64,000 nucleotides of DNA, taken from assembly GCA_038380435.1 (NCBI GenBank), contig JAWZYU010000028.1, positions 44,451,095 to 44,515,094 of the forward strand. Reading direction: 5' to 3'. This DNA comes from Ryuthela nishihirai. Its lineage: Eukaryota; Arthropoda; Arachnida; Araneae; Heptathelidae. Within the stretch, counting starts at the first letter, position 1, and every line of letters begins with the position of its first letter. Positions 56,622 to 64,000 of the stretch are shown piece by piece. The position numbers and the translations under genes are program-made. Under the pieces are notes generated by a model. It searched no databases. It saw only the letters and a list, made by a program, of their open reading frames with translations, and had not been told where the DNA came from.

Positions 56622-56656
56622 CCAATCAACTGCCAGCCTTTGCCCCGCAAGACTGA

Positions 56657-58015
56657 CTAATTTCTGTTTCCCTGATCCTGTTGTCTAGTTGATGGACTTG
56701 GACTCCTCATTCGTTTCCTAGTGCAGTTGGTACGAATGTGTCCGGTCTTGCCACAATTCCAACACTGAAGGTCTGTTGTAGGTTTTGAAGAAGAACCTTT
56801 TATATCTTTCAAAACGGATAGTATGGCTTTGGTTAGTTCTTTCATTTCATTATCCTTTTCTACAGTTTCTTCTGCACTCACAAATCTCACTGCACGTTTG
56901 TTCGCTCGGGAGGAAAACCTGGAGCACTCGTATTTCATAGCATGTACCACAGCTGACTTTAAGGATTCACCTTCCAACATCCTCAGAGATTGCTGAGTGT
57001 CAGGGTCAGCAATAGCATCAATAAATTGTAATTGAGCTAAATTATCTTGAATTTCTGGTGGACAGTTACTATAAGCCAATCTAGCTAGACGCTCAATATC
57101 ACTAGCAAGCTCTTGCAAAGTTTCACCATTTTTCTGCATGCGATGTTTAAATTGAGTCACGTAATATTGTTTTAAATAACTATCACCAAACCTTAGTTCT
57201 AATGCAGAAACTAGACTTTGATAATCAAGTCGTTTTTCTTCTGGAACAGACTGCAAAACTTCCGCAGCAGAATTTCTTAAGGAAGCTGCAAGAAAACTGG
57301 CCTTTTGGAATTCATTCCACTCATTGGCTGTAGCGATAACTTCGAATTGTGTTTTAAATACTGTCCAAGATGATTGACCATCATATGTAGAAGGTTTAGT
57401 TGTATTTTTAGCGATATGTGTAATAACATTATTTCCACTAGAATTATTATTATCACAGGCAGAAGGTAACATTTCATTTCTCAAAATCTGAAACTGGCGT
57501 TCACAATCAGTTTTTACAATTTCAATTTCATGTTTATAATCTAACTTAACTCTATCAAGATCATCTTTTACACTATTTAGTTCGGTCATAATGTCCTTAC
57601 ACTTATCAGAAATCTTATCAATTTGAGAAGCCACTTCAGCTCTCATCTCAGTATTTTGTGCGGCTATTTCGGCTTTCAAATCATCTTTTTGAGAAACTAT
57701 CTCCGTTCTCAACTCATTATTTTGTGCGGCCATTTCGGCTTTCAAATCATCTTTTTGAGAAACTATCTCCGTTCTCAACTCATTATTTTGTGCGGCCAGG
57801 TCACCTATTTTATTGCTTTGGGCAGCTATATCAACTTTCAAGCTATCACTTTGTCTAGCAAGGTCACCAATTTTGTTGCTTTGGGCAGCTAGATCACCTT
57901 TAATATCAGTCATATCGGCTTTCAAGTTATCACTTTGTCTAGCAAGGTCACCAATTTCACCTTTAATATCAGTCATCAACTTTACTAATTCATCCATACT
58001 TCTAGTTAACGGCAT
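56657..58015 (-). CDS. gag: Gypsy Gag protein
   Basis: 452 codons, starting with ATG 11 nt after the primer-binding site. The N-terminal about 190 residues are a predicted long coiled coil built of repeated modules (LRTEIVSQKDDLKAEMAAQN appears twice, plus LARQSDNLK and AAQSNKIGDL variants). The middle (about 215-370) is the capsid-like part (FKTQFEVIA, LRFGDSYLKQYYVTQF, LQELASDIERLARLAY). Residues 418-431 form a CCHC zinc knuckle, C-x2-C-x4-H-x4-C, for RNA binding. The protein would assemble the virus-like particle in the cytoplasm. The stop TAG is three codons after a slippery heptamer leading into pol. This looks functional. Confidence 0.95.
   Translation of the reverse strand: MPLTRSMDELVKLMTDIKGEIGDLARQSDNLKADMTDIKGDLAAQSNKIGDLARQSDSLKVDIAAQSNKIGDLAAQNNELRTEIVSQKDDLKAEMAAQNNELRTEIVSQKDDLKAEIAAQNTEMRAEVASQIDKISDKCKDIMTELNSVKDDLDRVKLDYKHEIEIVKTDCERQFQILRNEMLPSACDNNNSSGNNVITHIAKNTTKPSTYDGQSSWTVFKTQFEVIATANEWNEFQKASFLAASLRNSAAEVLQSVPEEKRLDYQSLVSALELRFGDSYLKQYYVTQFKHRMQKNGETLQELASDIERLARLAYSNCPPEIQDNLAQLQFIDAIADPDTQQSLRMLEGESLKSAVVHAMKYECSRFSSRANKRAVRFVSAEETVEKDNEMKELTKAILSVLKDIKGSSSKPTTDLQCWNCGKTGHIRTNCTRKRMRSPSPSTRQQDQGNRN
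56666..56672 (-). promoter_or_regulatory. -1 ribosomal slippery site GGGAAAC
   Basis: On the minus strand gag reads CAG GGA AAC AGA AAT TAG. The heptamer is in phase as G GGA AAC, the X XXY YYZ pattern. A -1 slip gives CAG AAA TTA GTC and joins the pol frame with no stop. A downstream structure was not evaluated. Confidence 0.75.
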
Positions 58016-58026
58016 TCAATAAATTA

Positions 58027-58043
58027 TCCCACTTCTGACACCA
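58027..58043 (-). other. Primer-binding site, tRNA-Leu type
   Basis: The minus strand, two bases inside the 5' LTR, reads TGGTGTCAGAAGTGGGA, complementary to a tRNA 3' end that includes CCA. The acceptor part (TGACA-CCA) fits a leucine tRNA from memory of eukaryotic tRNA-Leu ends. Confidence 0.85.
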
Positions 58044-58045
58044 AA

Positions 58046-58668
58046 TGTTGCGGATCACAAAAATGGATTGCCACTGAGCGTGAGTATTAAAAGCTATATT
58101 TCAAAACCAAATTCAATACAAGGTAAATTGTTACAAAGGAAATATGGATGAAGTATCTTATTAACAAATCAACTATTAACATGCACAAGTCATCAATCTT
58201 CCTGCGTAGAGCACACAATATCAGCTCTGTGTATTTTACTAAATACTACCTTTTACTTGATTTACCAGGTCACCCGAAGATCTTCACTCGCAAACCAATT
58301 CTCGTCCTGTGCTAATAACTTTTCACACACTAGCCGAACAAAAAGACAGTCCGTGTAGACATTCGAAGTTAGCCATAAAAGTTCCCACTTTTATACTTCC
58401 GCGTATACACAACACATCAAGTTACTTCTTGATACTTAACGATAAAAGATCCCACTTTTATCCTTCCGCGTATACACAACACATCAAGTTACTTCTTGAT
58501 ACTTACGCGCACTGTCTCAGAACAGCTCACCGTCCATTTTCGAACTCCTCGACCGTTACAACACAACGACCGTTAACGCTTCACTCTTCTTCTCCAAATT
58601 CTCCCAAAGTTCTTATTCGTTGGCTGAAACTTTTTGCTTTCGGTTGCCAGATTCCTTCTGTCGTAACA
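58046..58668 (-). repeat. 5' LTR of the gypsy element
   Basis: 623 bp. It contains the promoter region with a 67-bp direct repeat (about 58378-58444 and 58445-58511). Confidence 0.97.
58388..58395 (-). promoter_or_regulatory. Probable TATA box in the 5' LTR
   Basis: TATAAAAG on the minus strand. The second unit of the 67-bp repeat has GATAAAAG at the matching place (58455-58462), so only one unit keeps a consensus TATA. Confidence 0.5.
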
Positions 58669-59260
58669 ATATCTTTAAGGCAATCCATGAGAATTAGATA
58701 TCAGCTCATGAAGCATTGAACGAGTCACTTCCGGTGCTCCAGGTGTCGGGGAGGGGGGGTCTCTATAGGAGGGGTTACTTTCGGTTGTTGTCGATTACAT
58801 AGGTGACTTACAGGAGCGTTTTAGTGCGTTTTTTGGCACCAGTTTTTGGCCTCGTTTCGAAGTCACTTCTGGTCACTTCGGGTCATTTTTGGGGTCATTT
58901 CCGGTCTGTTTTACCATTTGGGAGTGTTGGGGACATTTAGGGGCTTTTTTGGAATTTTTGGGAATTTTTGATGGATTTTGGGAATATGATGCCTCTTTAA
59001 TGGCTTCAAGTCACTTAATTTTTTTTCTATAGAAAGGGTCTTTTTGTGCCGGTTAAACCACTATTCACAGGGCGAAAAGCTGCATAATTGAGTGATTCCT
59101 TTGTTCTCCGGATTTCTGGGGTTGTAGGGTCTTTCTGTTACAGTCTCCTAGTGTCCGGTCACTCTACTCTTGTACAATGCAAATGGAGGACGATTTTTGA
59201 GCTACTTAATGTATTTTTAAGGCAATCCATGAGAAGTAGATAACAGCTCATGAAGCATGT
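58669..59260. other. Flank with 47-bp direct repeats
   Basis: tttaaggcaatccatgagaa at 58674 recurs at 59217, each followed by cagctcatgaagcat. Between them is G/T-rich sequence with repeated gtcacttccggt-like words. No gene was recognised. Confidence 0.7.
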
Positions 59261-59286
59261 AAAATCAATTCCACTCCAGATATATA

Positions 59287-59690
59287 CAGGGTGAATCTGA
59301 AAAAGTGGGCAAAACTTTACGGGGTGGTAGAAGGCAGCTATACGAGCAATATTCGTCATAGAATGTATGGTCGGAACGCAAACGGCGAGCCGCTAGGTGG
59401 CGTTGGAAATGGTATAAAAGGGTCGGTCCTCGCACCCAACGGCATTTCTACCGTGGATTGCCGAGAGGATGGCTGGTTATACTAACCACGAAATGGTGGA
59501 TATGCACTTTGTGTACGTTATTTTTATGCCGTTGAGTGCGAGGACCGACCGTTTTATACCATTTCCAACGCCACCTAGCGGCTCGCCGTTTGCGTTCCGA
59601 CCATACATTCTATGACGAATATTGCTCGTATAGCTGCGTTCTACCACCCCGTAAAGTTTTGCCCACTTTTTCAGATTCACCCAGTATATA
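59287..59690. mobile_element. Palindromic MITE of a DUF4817-type transposon
   Basis: The left arm (cagggtgaatctgaaaaagt onward, to about 59450) is the near-perfect reverse complement of the right arm (about 59520-59690, ending actttttcagattcaccca). It is flanked by TATATA-like sequence. The short unpaired centre contains ATG 59469 followed by MAGYTNHEMVDMHFVYV. This resembles the N-terminus of DUF4817 helix-turn-helix proteins of insect and arachnid transposons. The frame stops soon after. Family assignment is from memory of that motif. Confidence 0.75.
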
Positions 59691-59924
59691 CACACACTGG
59701 ACTCAGACACAGTCAAATCCCCTCATTTAAACTTTCTAGTACACAACTGGAATCTTAACTAGCTTAAGTTCTTGTATTTATCAAAGATATATAGGAACCA
59801 ATTATTTTACCCCATTAGTATCAGTCACTGGGTGTAAGAAAAGCTCTATTAAGATGGAAAACAACCCAATCCACTGTTCTATTTGCCTATTTTGAGGAAA
59901 TGTTAGTTAAATAACACTGGGCTG

Positions 59925-60660
59925 GATTGACCTTTTCGGTAGCATGCCAGACTCGTAATTTGCACTTCACAGGATTACGTCGAAATTTTATCCTCTAACT
60001 GCCTTTCTGTTCTCGTTCAGCAAGGGGACATCGATGGTGACCGTCAGATGGAACGTTAATCAATGACTTCGTGTGCAGGAGACTCATATCCTGTGCTCCT
60101 TAAAGAATGGCTTTGAAGACAGCTACCATCTGTGTCCTAACAGCTGTCTAGTTGATCTCCTTCCACAACCGGGGCGGGGGCTGCTCAGTCGGTAGCGCGC
60201 CTGGCTCGTAATCTGTAGTTCCCAGGTTCGAGTCCCAGCTGGGTCAGCGTTGAGATTTATCTCCGCAAAAATTCCCCGCCCTGCCCACGGTCAGTAGGGG
60301 ACACCGATGGACTTGGAAAGGCCGCCGTCCGTCAGATGGGACGTTAAGCCGTGGCCCCGTGTGCGGGAGAGCCATACCCTGTGCACGTCAAAGAACACGC
60401 TGGATGGCCTTGACGGTAGGCTACCATCTGTCTCCCAACAGCTGTTCCAGTGGGTCCCCTCCCCCAATCTTCTCTGAGCCTTCGGGGTCCATGTGACCTG
60501 GCCATTTAGCCCATGGTGTGCAAAAAGTGCCGCTCAGAGGTAAAACAACCCAACCCAAATCCTTCCACAACCTTCTCTGAACCACATTTGTTCCATGTTA
60601 ACTGGCCATTTAATCTGTTTTGTGCACAAAAGTGTCTCTTAAAAGAAAAACAATCTAAGA
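59925..60660 (+). mobile_element. Old SINE-A split by a young SINE-A
   Basis: Diverged plus-strand copy in two pieces, 59925-60170 (head ttcggtagcatgccagactc) and 60573-60660 (tail side), joined across the duplicated tccttccacaacc. Confidence 0.83.
60171..60559 (+). mobile_element. SINE-A, full length, nested
   Basis: Target-site duplication tccttccacaacc at 60158-60170 and 60560-60572. Confidence 0.94.
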
Positions 60661-60846
60661 AAAAACATTAAGGAAGCCAATATTTTCAGGAAGAATATTA
60701 AGAGTTCAATCAGCAAGTGATGCTGATTATCCCCGTGATCGCGGAAGAGAAATGCTTAACAGCATGTTGGAATCTTTTACGGCTGTAACTACCACACAGA
60801 AGATTTCACTTGAGGTTTTCAACAGCAAAAAAACAACATTGCGGTG

Positions 60847-61052
60847 ACCTCTTAAGAACAGGAAACGCTACTCACAGGAAGTACGAGAGTCTCGTCACCA
60901 GATTCTTTGGGATTTGCCGTCGTGTGATGCGAGTCTTCTCCTGCGTACTGAAGAGACTTTGCAGAGGGGTCGAAAGCTTGAAGACGTCGCAGACATTGAT
61001 CACGAGGATGTAGCGTTTGTCGACACAGACTTGCTCAAGGGCACTGAAGTGT
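60847..61052 (+). pseudogene. Unknown coding-like repeat, copy 2
   Basis: A stop-to-stop frame of 67 codons without ATG, ending at TAG 61050-61052. It includes ILWDLPSCDASLLLRTEE and LEDVADIDHEDVAFVDTDLL, a well-mixed acidic sequence. The decayed copy at 40370-40510 shares its C-terminal part and the following gttgatgggatc. It could be the 3' end of an unknown transposon or retrogene. No domain recognised. Confidence 0.4.
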
Positions 61053-61514
61053 AGTTGATGGGATCTTGGGTCTCCTCCGCTTTGGCAGAGACTAAAAAGA
61101 AACTATTCTTAGTATTCTCTGATAGCGTCTCTTCCTTATTTCAAGTGAGAGTCCTTCTTTGTGCATCAAAGGCTTCATGTGGTGAGCAACGCTGAGGAGA
61201 AGGAAAGGTTTCTGAACCTGGTAAAACATCTCTCGAATCTAGTCGCGAAATTTTGTTAAGGTACAGTTGATTAAAATAAGGCATTCTCGGTGTTGTGTCT
61301 CGTAATGCGGAGGATACTTTATTAAAATAACCAATCGTAGATCGTATAATCATATTCGATGTACCGTGTAATACTTTTACCCCTAACCATCTCCATCATA
61401 AAGATATGCCTATTTGGTATGAGTAAGAACAAAATATATAAGTAAATCACCCTTAGGTGGGCCCCTAAGGGCAAACATAAGAGAAGCTAAAAATAGCAGT
61501 AAAATTGTATAAGA
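61053..61514. other. No gene recognised
   Basis: No supported feature. A 70-codon minus frame at 61141-61353 is unrecognised. Confidence 0.4.
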
Positions 61515-61945
61515 AACCTAAAACAGGTAGGTCTCCTCAGAGAACGCTACCGTTTTAGGCCTCTTGTACTTGTTCAAAACAGTATGATCGTAAAGAATCA
61601 GAGAAGAAATAATCTCATTGGGATTATTGTTTACAGCCTCAAAAAGTCTTTTTGAGGTGCGTTTTATATGTGTATATATATATGGTCGATGCCCAGGTCT
61701 TTATGGAGTTGTCTGTTAATGACAAACCAGGGGGCATCGACCGCAGTTCTCAAAATCTTGCTCTGTAAGACCTGAATCTTACGAATATTGGTGGGTGTAA
61801 TATTCGCCCATATGGGTGAAGCACATAGAATCACCGGTCTGATGATCATATCATAAAGTAAAAGCTTATGATTAGTCATTAAAATGGAATTTCTCCTAAG
61901 GAGTGGGCCTAGCTGGCCCCTCAATGAATTGACTTTGGAGTAAAA
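61515..61945 (-). pseudogene. Jockey-like LINE RT C-terminal fragment
   Basis: The minus-strand frame 61924-61664 reads LRGQLGPLLRR, LLLYDMIIRPVILCASPIWA and APWFVINRQLHKDLGID. These are the conserved C-terminal words of Jockey-type reverse transcriptases (LYK-x-IRPV-x-YA-PVW, APWYVRN, LH-DL). After a frameshift in the TA-repeat near 61675, the frame resumes as KRTSKRLFEAVNNNP to TVAFSEETYLF and a stop near 61516. It is 5'-truncated and inactive. Confidence 0.8.
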
Positions 61946-61971
61946 TAACTAAGGGGTAAGTTGGGATTTAT

Positions 61972-62142
61972 AGTTGTGGTTGTTTTATTTCTAAAGTGGC
62001 GCAGTTTTTGCCCACATTGTGAAAAAGGCCCGGGTCACATAGTCAGATCCATTGGACAGCTATTAGAAGACGTGTAAGCCTACCTTCAAGGCCATTCAGT
62101 GTGTTCTTTAATGTGAACAGACTCTCTTGCATACGGGATGTA
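61972..62142 (-). mobile_element. SINE-A fragment, old
   Basis: Tail-side half: gttgttttatttctaaagtg to gcatacgggatg. Confidence 0.7.
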
Positions 62143-62182
62143 TTAATGACTGCTTCTGATTTTTGTGATACTATGATACAGT
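62143..62182. repeat. 41-bp satellite, left remnant
   Basis: One unit (aatgactgcttctgattttt, gtgatactatgatacagt) cut off from the main array by a SINE-A. Confidence 0.75.
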
Positions 62183-62483
62183 TGATTGGATTGTTTCACC
62201 TCTGAGCGGCACTTTTTTGCACACCATGGGCTAAATGGCCAGGTCACATGGACCCCGAAGTCTCAGAGAAGGTTGGGGGAGGGGACCCACTGGAACAGCT
62301 GTTGGGAGACAGACGGTAGCCTCCCGTCAAGGCCATTCAGTGGCCTTTACGGGTGTGTTCTTTAACGTGCACAGGGTATGGCTCTCCTGCACACGGGGCC
62401 ACGGCTTAACGTCCCATCCGACGGACGGCGGTCTTTTCAAGCCCATCGGTGTCCTCTACTGACCGTGGGCAGGGCGGGGAAAT
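62183..62483 (-). mobile_element. SINE-A, 5'-truncated, inside satellite
   Basis: Target-site duplication ctatgatacagt at 62171-62182 and 62484-62495. The head is missing. A small internal duplication (ggccattcagtggcctttac) is present near 62330-62350. Confidence 0.92.
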
Positions 62484-63345
62484 CTATGATACAGTATTCA
62501 TGATTTTTCCACTTTGTCCTGATACCGTGATATTTTGTTCATGACTTTCCATATTGGCTTTGTGATACTGTGATACCATTCAGGTTGTTGTGATACTGTG
62601 ATACACTCACTATCAATAACTGCTGCAGGTTGTGTGATAGCGTGATACCGAATTCATCACTGCTCTAGGTTATTATGATACAGTCATACACTATTCATAC
62701 TGCTCCAGGTTTTTGTGATACCGTGATACATTATTCATACTGTTCCAGGTTCTTGTGATACCGTGATACAGTATTCCTGACTACTCTAAGTTGTTGTGAT
62801 ACCGTAATACGGTATTCCTGACTACTCTAAGTTGTTGTGATACCGTAATACGGTATTCATGAGTGCTCCAGGTTGTTGCGTACAGTATTCATCACTGCTG
62901 CAGATTGTTGATACCGTGACAGAGTATTGATCATTGCTGCAGATTGTTCTGATAGCGTGAAACGGTATTCATCACTGCTCCAGGTTGTTGTGATACCGTG
63001 ATACATATTCATTACTGCTCAAGGTTGTTGGAATGCCGTGATACATATTCATTACTGCTCCAGGTTGTTGTGATACCGTGATACAGCATTCCTGACTGCT
63101 CAAGGTTGTTGGTATACCGTGATACATATTCATTACTGCTCCAGGTTGTTTTGATACCGTGATACAGTATCCTGACTGCTCTAGGTTGTTGCGATACAGT
63201 GATACGGTATTAATGACTGCTCTAGGTTGTTGCGATACAGTGATACGGTATTAATGACTGCTCCAGGTTGTTGGGATACCGTGATATGGTATCCTGACTG
63301 CTCTAGGTTGTTGCGATACAGTGATACGGTATTCATGATTATTCT
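62484..63345. repeat. 41-bp satellite, about 20 units
   Basis: The unit is close to ggttgttgtgataccgtgat plus acagtattcatgactgctcta. Some units are shortened. Degenerate compared with the other satellites here, so older. Confidence 0.93.
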
Positions 63346-63768
63346 TGGTGTTGTGAATGCTTTATCTTACGGCAAGAGCTCCTAAAATGGAAAAGCTCCT
63401 AGAAAAAGCTTTTCATTAAGTCCATAGCCCATTCCTCATGATTGAACCACGTTATTACCGAAGTTTGCGTTTAATATTAGTAAATGAATTGCCGAACCAT
63501 TAAATAACTTTCATACTTGACCTTTCATTGTGTGGTAATAATAAAAGTCAATTTAACCATACCAATTAAAAAAACTGCGTAGAATTTATGGAAGTTAGTG
63601 TAGGTAGCAGAATAACTGTATCATTGATAGAAAAATATTTCCAATTTTTTTTAAATATCTGGAATAAATTTGTGATTGCAAAGCAAAACATTGATATTGA
63701 AAATGCGTCTGATTCCACATTCCTAAAAAACTCTTAAAAAAACAGCAAAGGCTCATTATGATCTGGGC
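63346..63768. other. No gene recognised
   Basis: AT-rich, no supported feature. Confidence 0.45.
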
Positions 63769-63906
63769 AATTAGTGATCTGGCAACCTAACGTGTCACGT
63801 GACACGTTAGGTTGCCAGATCACTAATTTCTAAAAAAATCGTAGACAGATATTTTTTCTGAATTCTGTAATCACCCACAGTGTTCGGATACTTTTTTGAG
63901 TGACTG
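63769..63906. mobile_element. MITE-1, left end missing
   Basis: The palindromic centre ggcaacctaacgtgtcacgt and its mirror are followed by a complete right arm ending cttttttgagtgactg and TA at 63907-63908. The left arm stops after the centre. Confidence 0.85.
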
Positions 63907-64000
63907 TACATGATGTTTCTTTCGCTGGGTTAAGAAAAAAGAACGAGCCAATGTTTCAACTTTGTCTGTTCGTTCTGTAGACCAAGTTTTAGAGATAATT

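Larger units (their letters stand above)
52348..58668 (-). mobile_element. Ty3/gypsy LTR retrotransposon, apparently intact
   Basis: A 6321-bp element on the minus strand: 5' LTR (58668-58046), primer-binding site, gag, pol with protease-RT-RNase H-integrase order, polypurine tract, 3' LTR (52970-52348). The target duplication is ATAT (52344-52347 and 58669-58672). The LTRs start TGTT and end AACA. I compared the two 623-bp LTRs by eye and found one difference (A near 52396, G near 58094), so insertion is very recent. There is no env. All coding frames are open. Confidence 0.97.

Noticed and set aside
57623..58022. Plus-strand leucine-rich frames
   Set aside because: Antisense shadows of the gag coiled-coil repeats.

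Overview
This is a eukaryotic, intron-era, AT-rich genomic window that holds almost no ordinary host genes. It is built from layers of transposable elements, their wrecks and tandem repeats. The element mix fits an invertebrate genome: Ty3/gypsy with a tRNA-Leu-type primer site, Tc1-like transposons, an RTE-type LINE with a GAT tail, a Jockey-like LINE, a Penelope-like relic, tRNA-derived SINEs and a DUF4817-type transposon relic. An arthropod, perhaps a chelicerate, is my best guess, but this is inference and nothing here proves the species.

The dominant feature is one SINE family, called SINE-A here. It has a tRNA-like head of about 75 bp with pol III A and B boxes, a body of about 300 bp, and a 3' end of CCCAA repeats. 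I count about 37 copies or fragments on both strands. Many have 10-14 bp target-site duplications (TSDs) and several are nested in one another. Three smaller tRNA-derived families (SINE-B, -C, -D) and two palindromic MITE families (MITE-1 with Tc1-type ends; MITE-2, AT-rich) are interspersed.

Layout: 0.8-1.8 kb composite MITE-1; 2-8 kb SINEs, MITE-2 and a LINE 3' fragment; 8-8.65 kb tandem duplication; 9.2-11 kb 32-bp minisatellite; 13-14.8 kb 30-bp minisatellite; 16.2-18.1 kb decayed C2H2 zinc-finger gene split by a SINE; 18-21.5 kb SINE cluster; 22-22.9 kb 91-bp satellite; 23.5-24.2 kb inverted-repeat element; 25.4-27.1 kb hairpin and MITE-1; 27.6-28.9 kb sevenfold array of SINE heads; 29-31.4 kb Tc1-like transposon broken by an in-frame 39-bp expansion, a GC-rich insertion and a SINE fragment; 31.7-39.3 kb SINEs, a Penelope-like relic, a 65-bp minisatellite and a SINE with its tail amplified fourfold; 40-41.8 kb an unrecognised coding-like stretch running into a purine-rich minisatellite; 42-44 kb triple-nested SINEs; 44.5-48.2 kb a dead but near full-length LINE; 48.4-48.9 kb a second LINE fragment; 51-51.7 kb a Tc1 relic; 52.3-58.7 kb a very young, apparently intact Ty3/gypsy retrotransposon; 59.3-59.7 kb a palindromic MITE carrying the first codons of a transposase; 60-64 kb SINEs, a Jockey-like fragment, a 41-bp satellite and a MITE-1 half.

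The only genes that look functional are gag and pol of the gypsy element. Its two 623-bp LTRs differ at one base that I can find, and pol appears to be reached through a canonical -1 slippery site just before the gag stop. The best candidates for something undescribed are two SINE-A loci in which one module, the head in one and the 3' half in the other, was tandemly amplified inside a single pair of TSDs.
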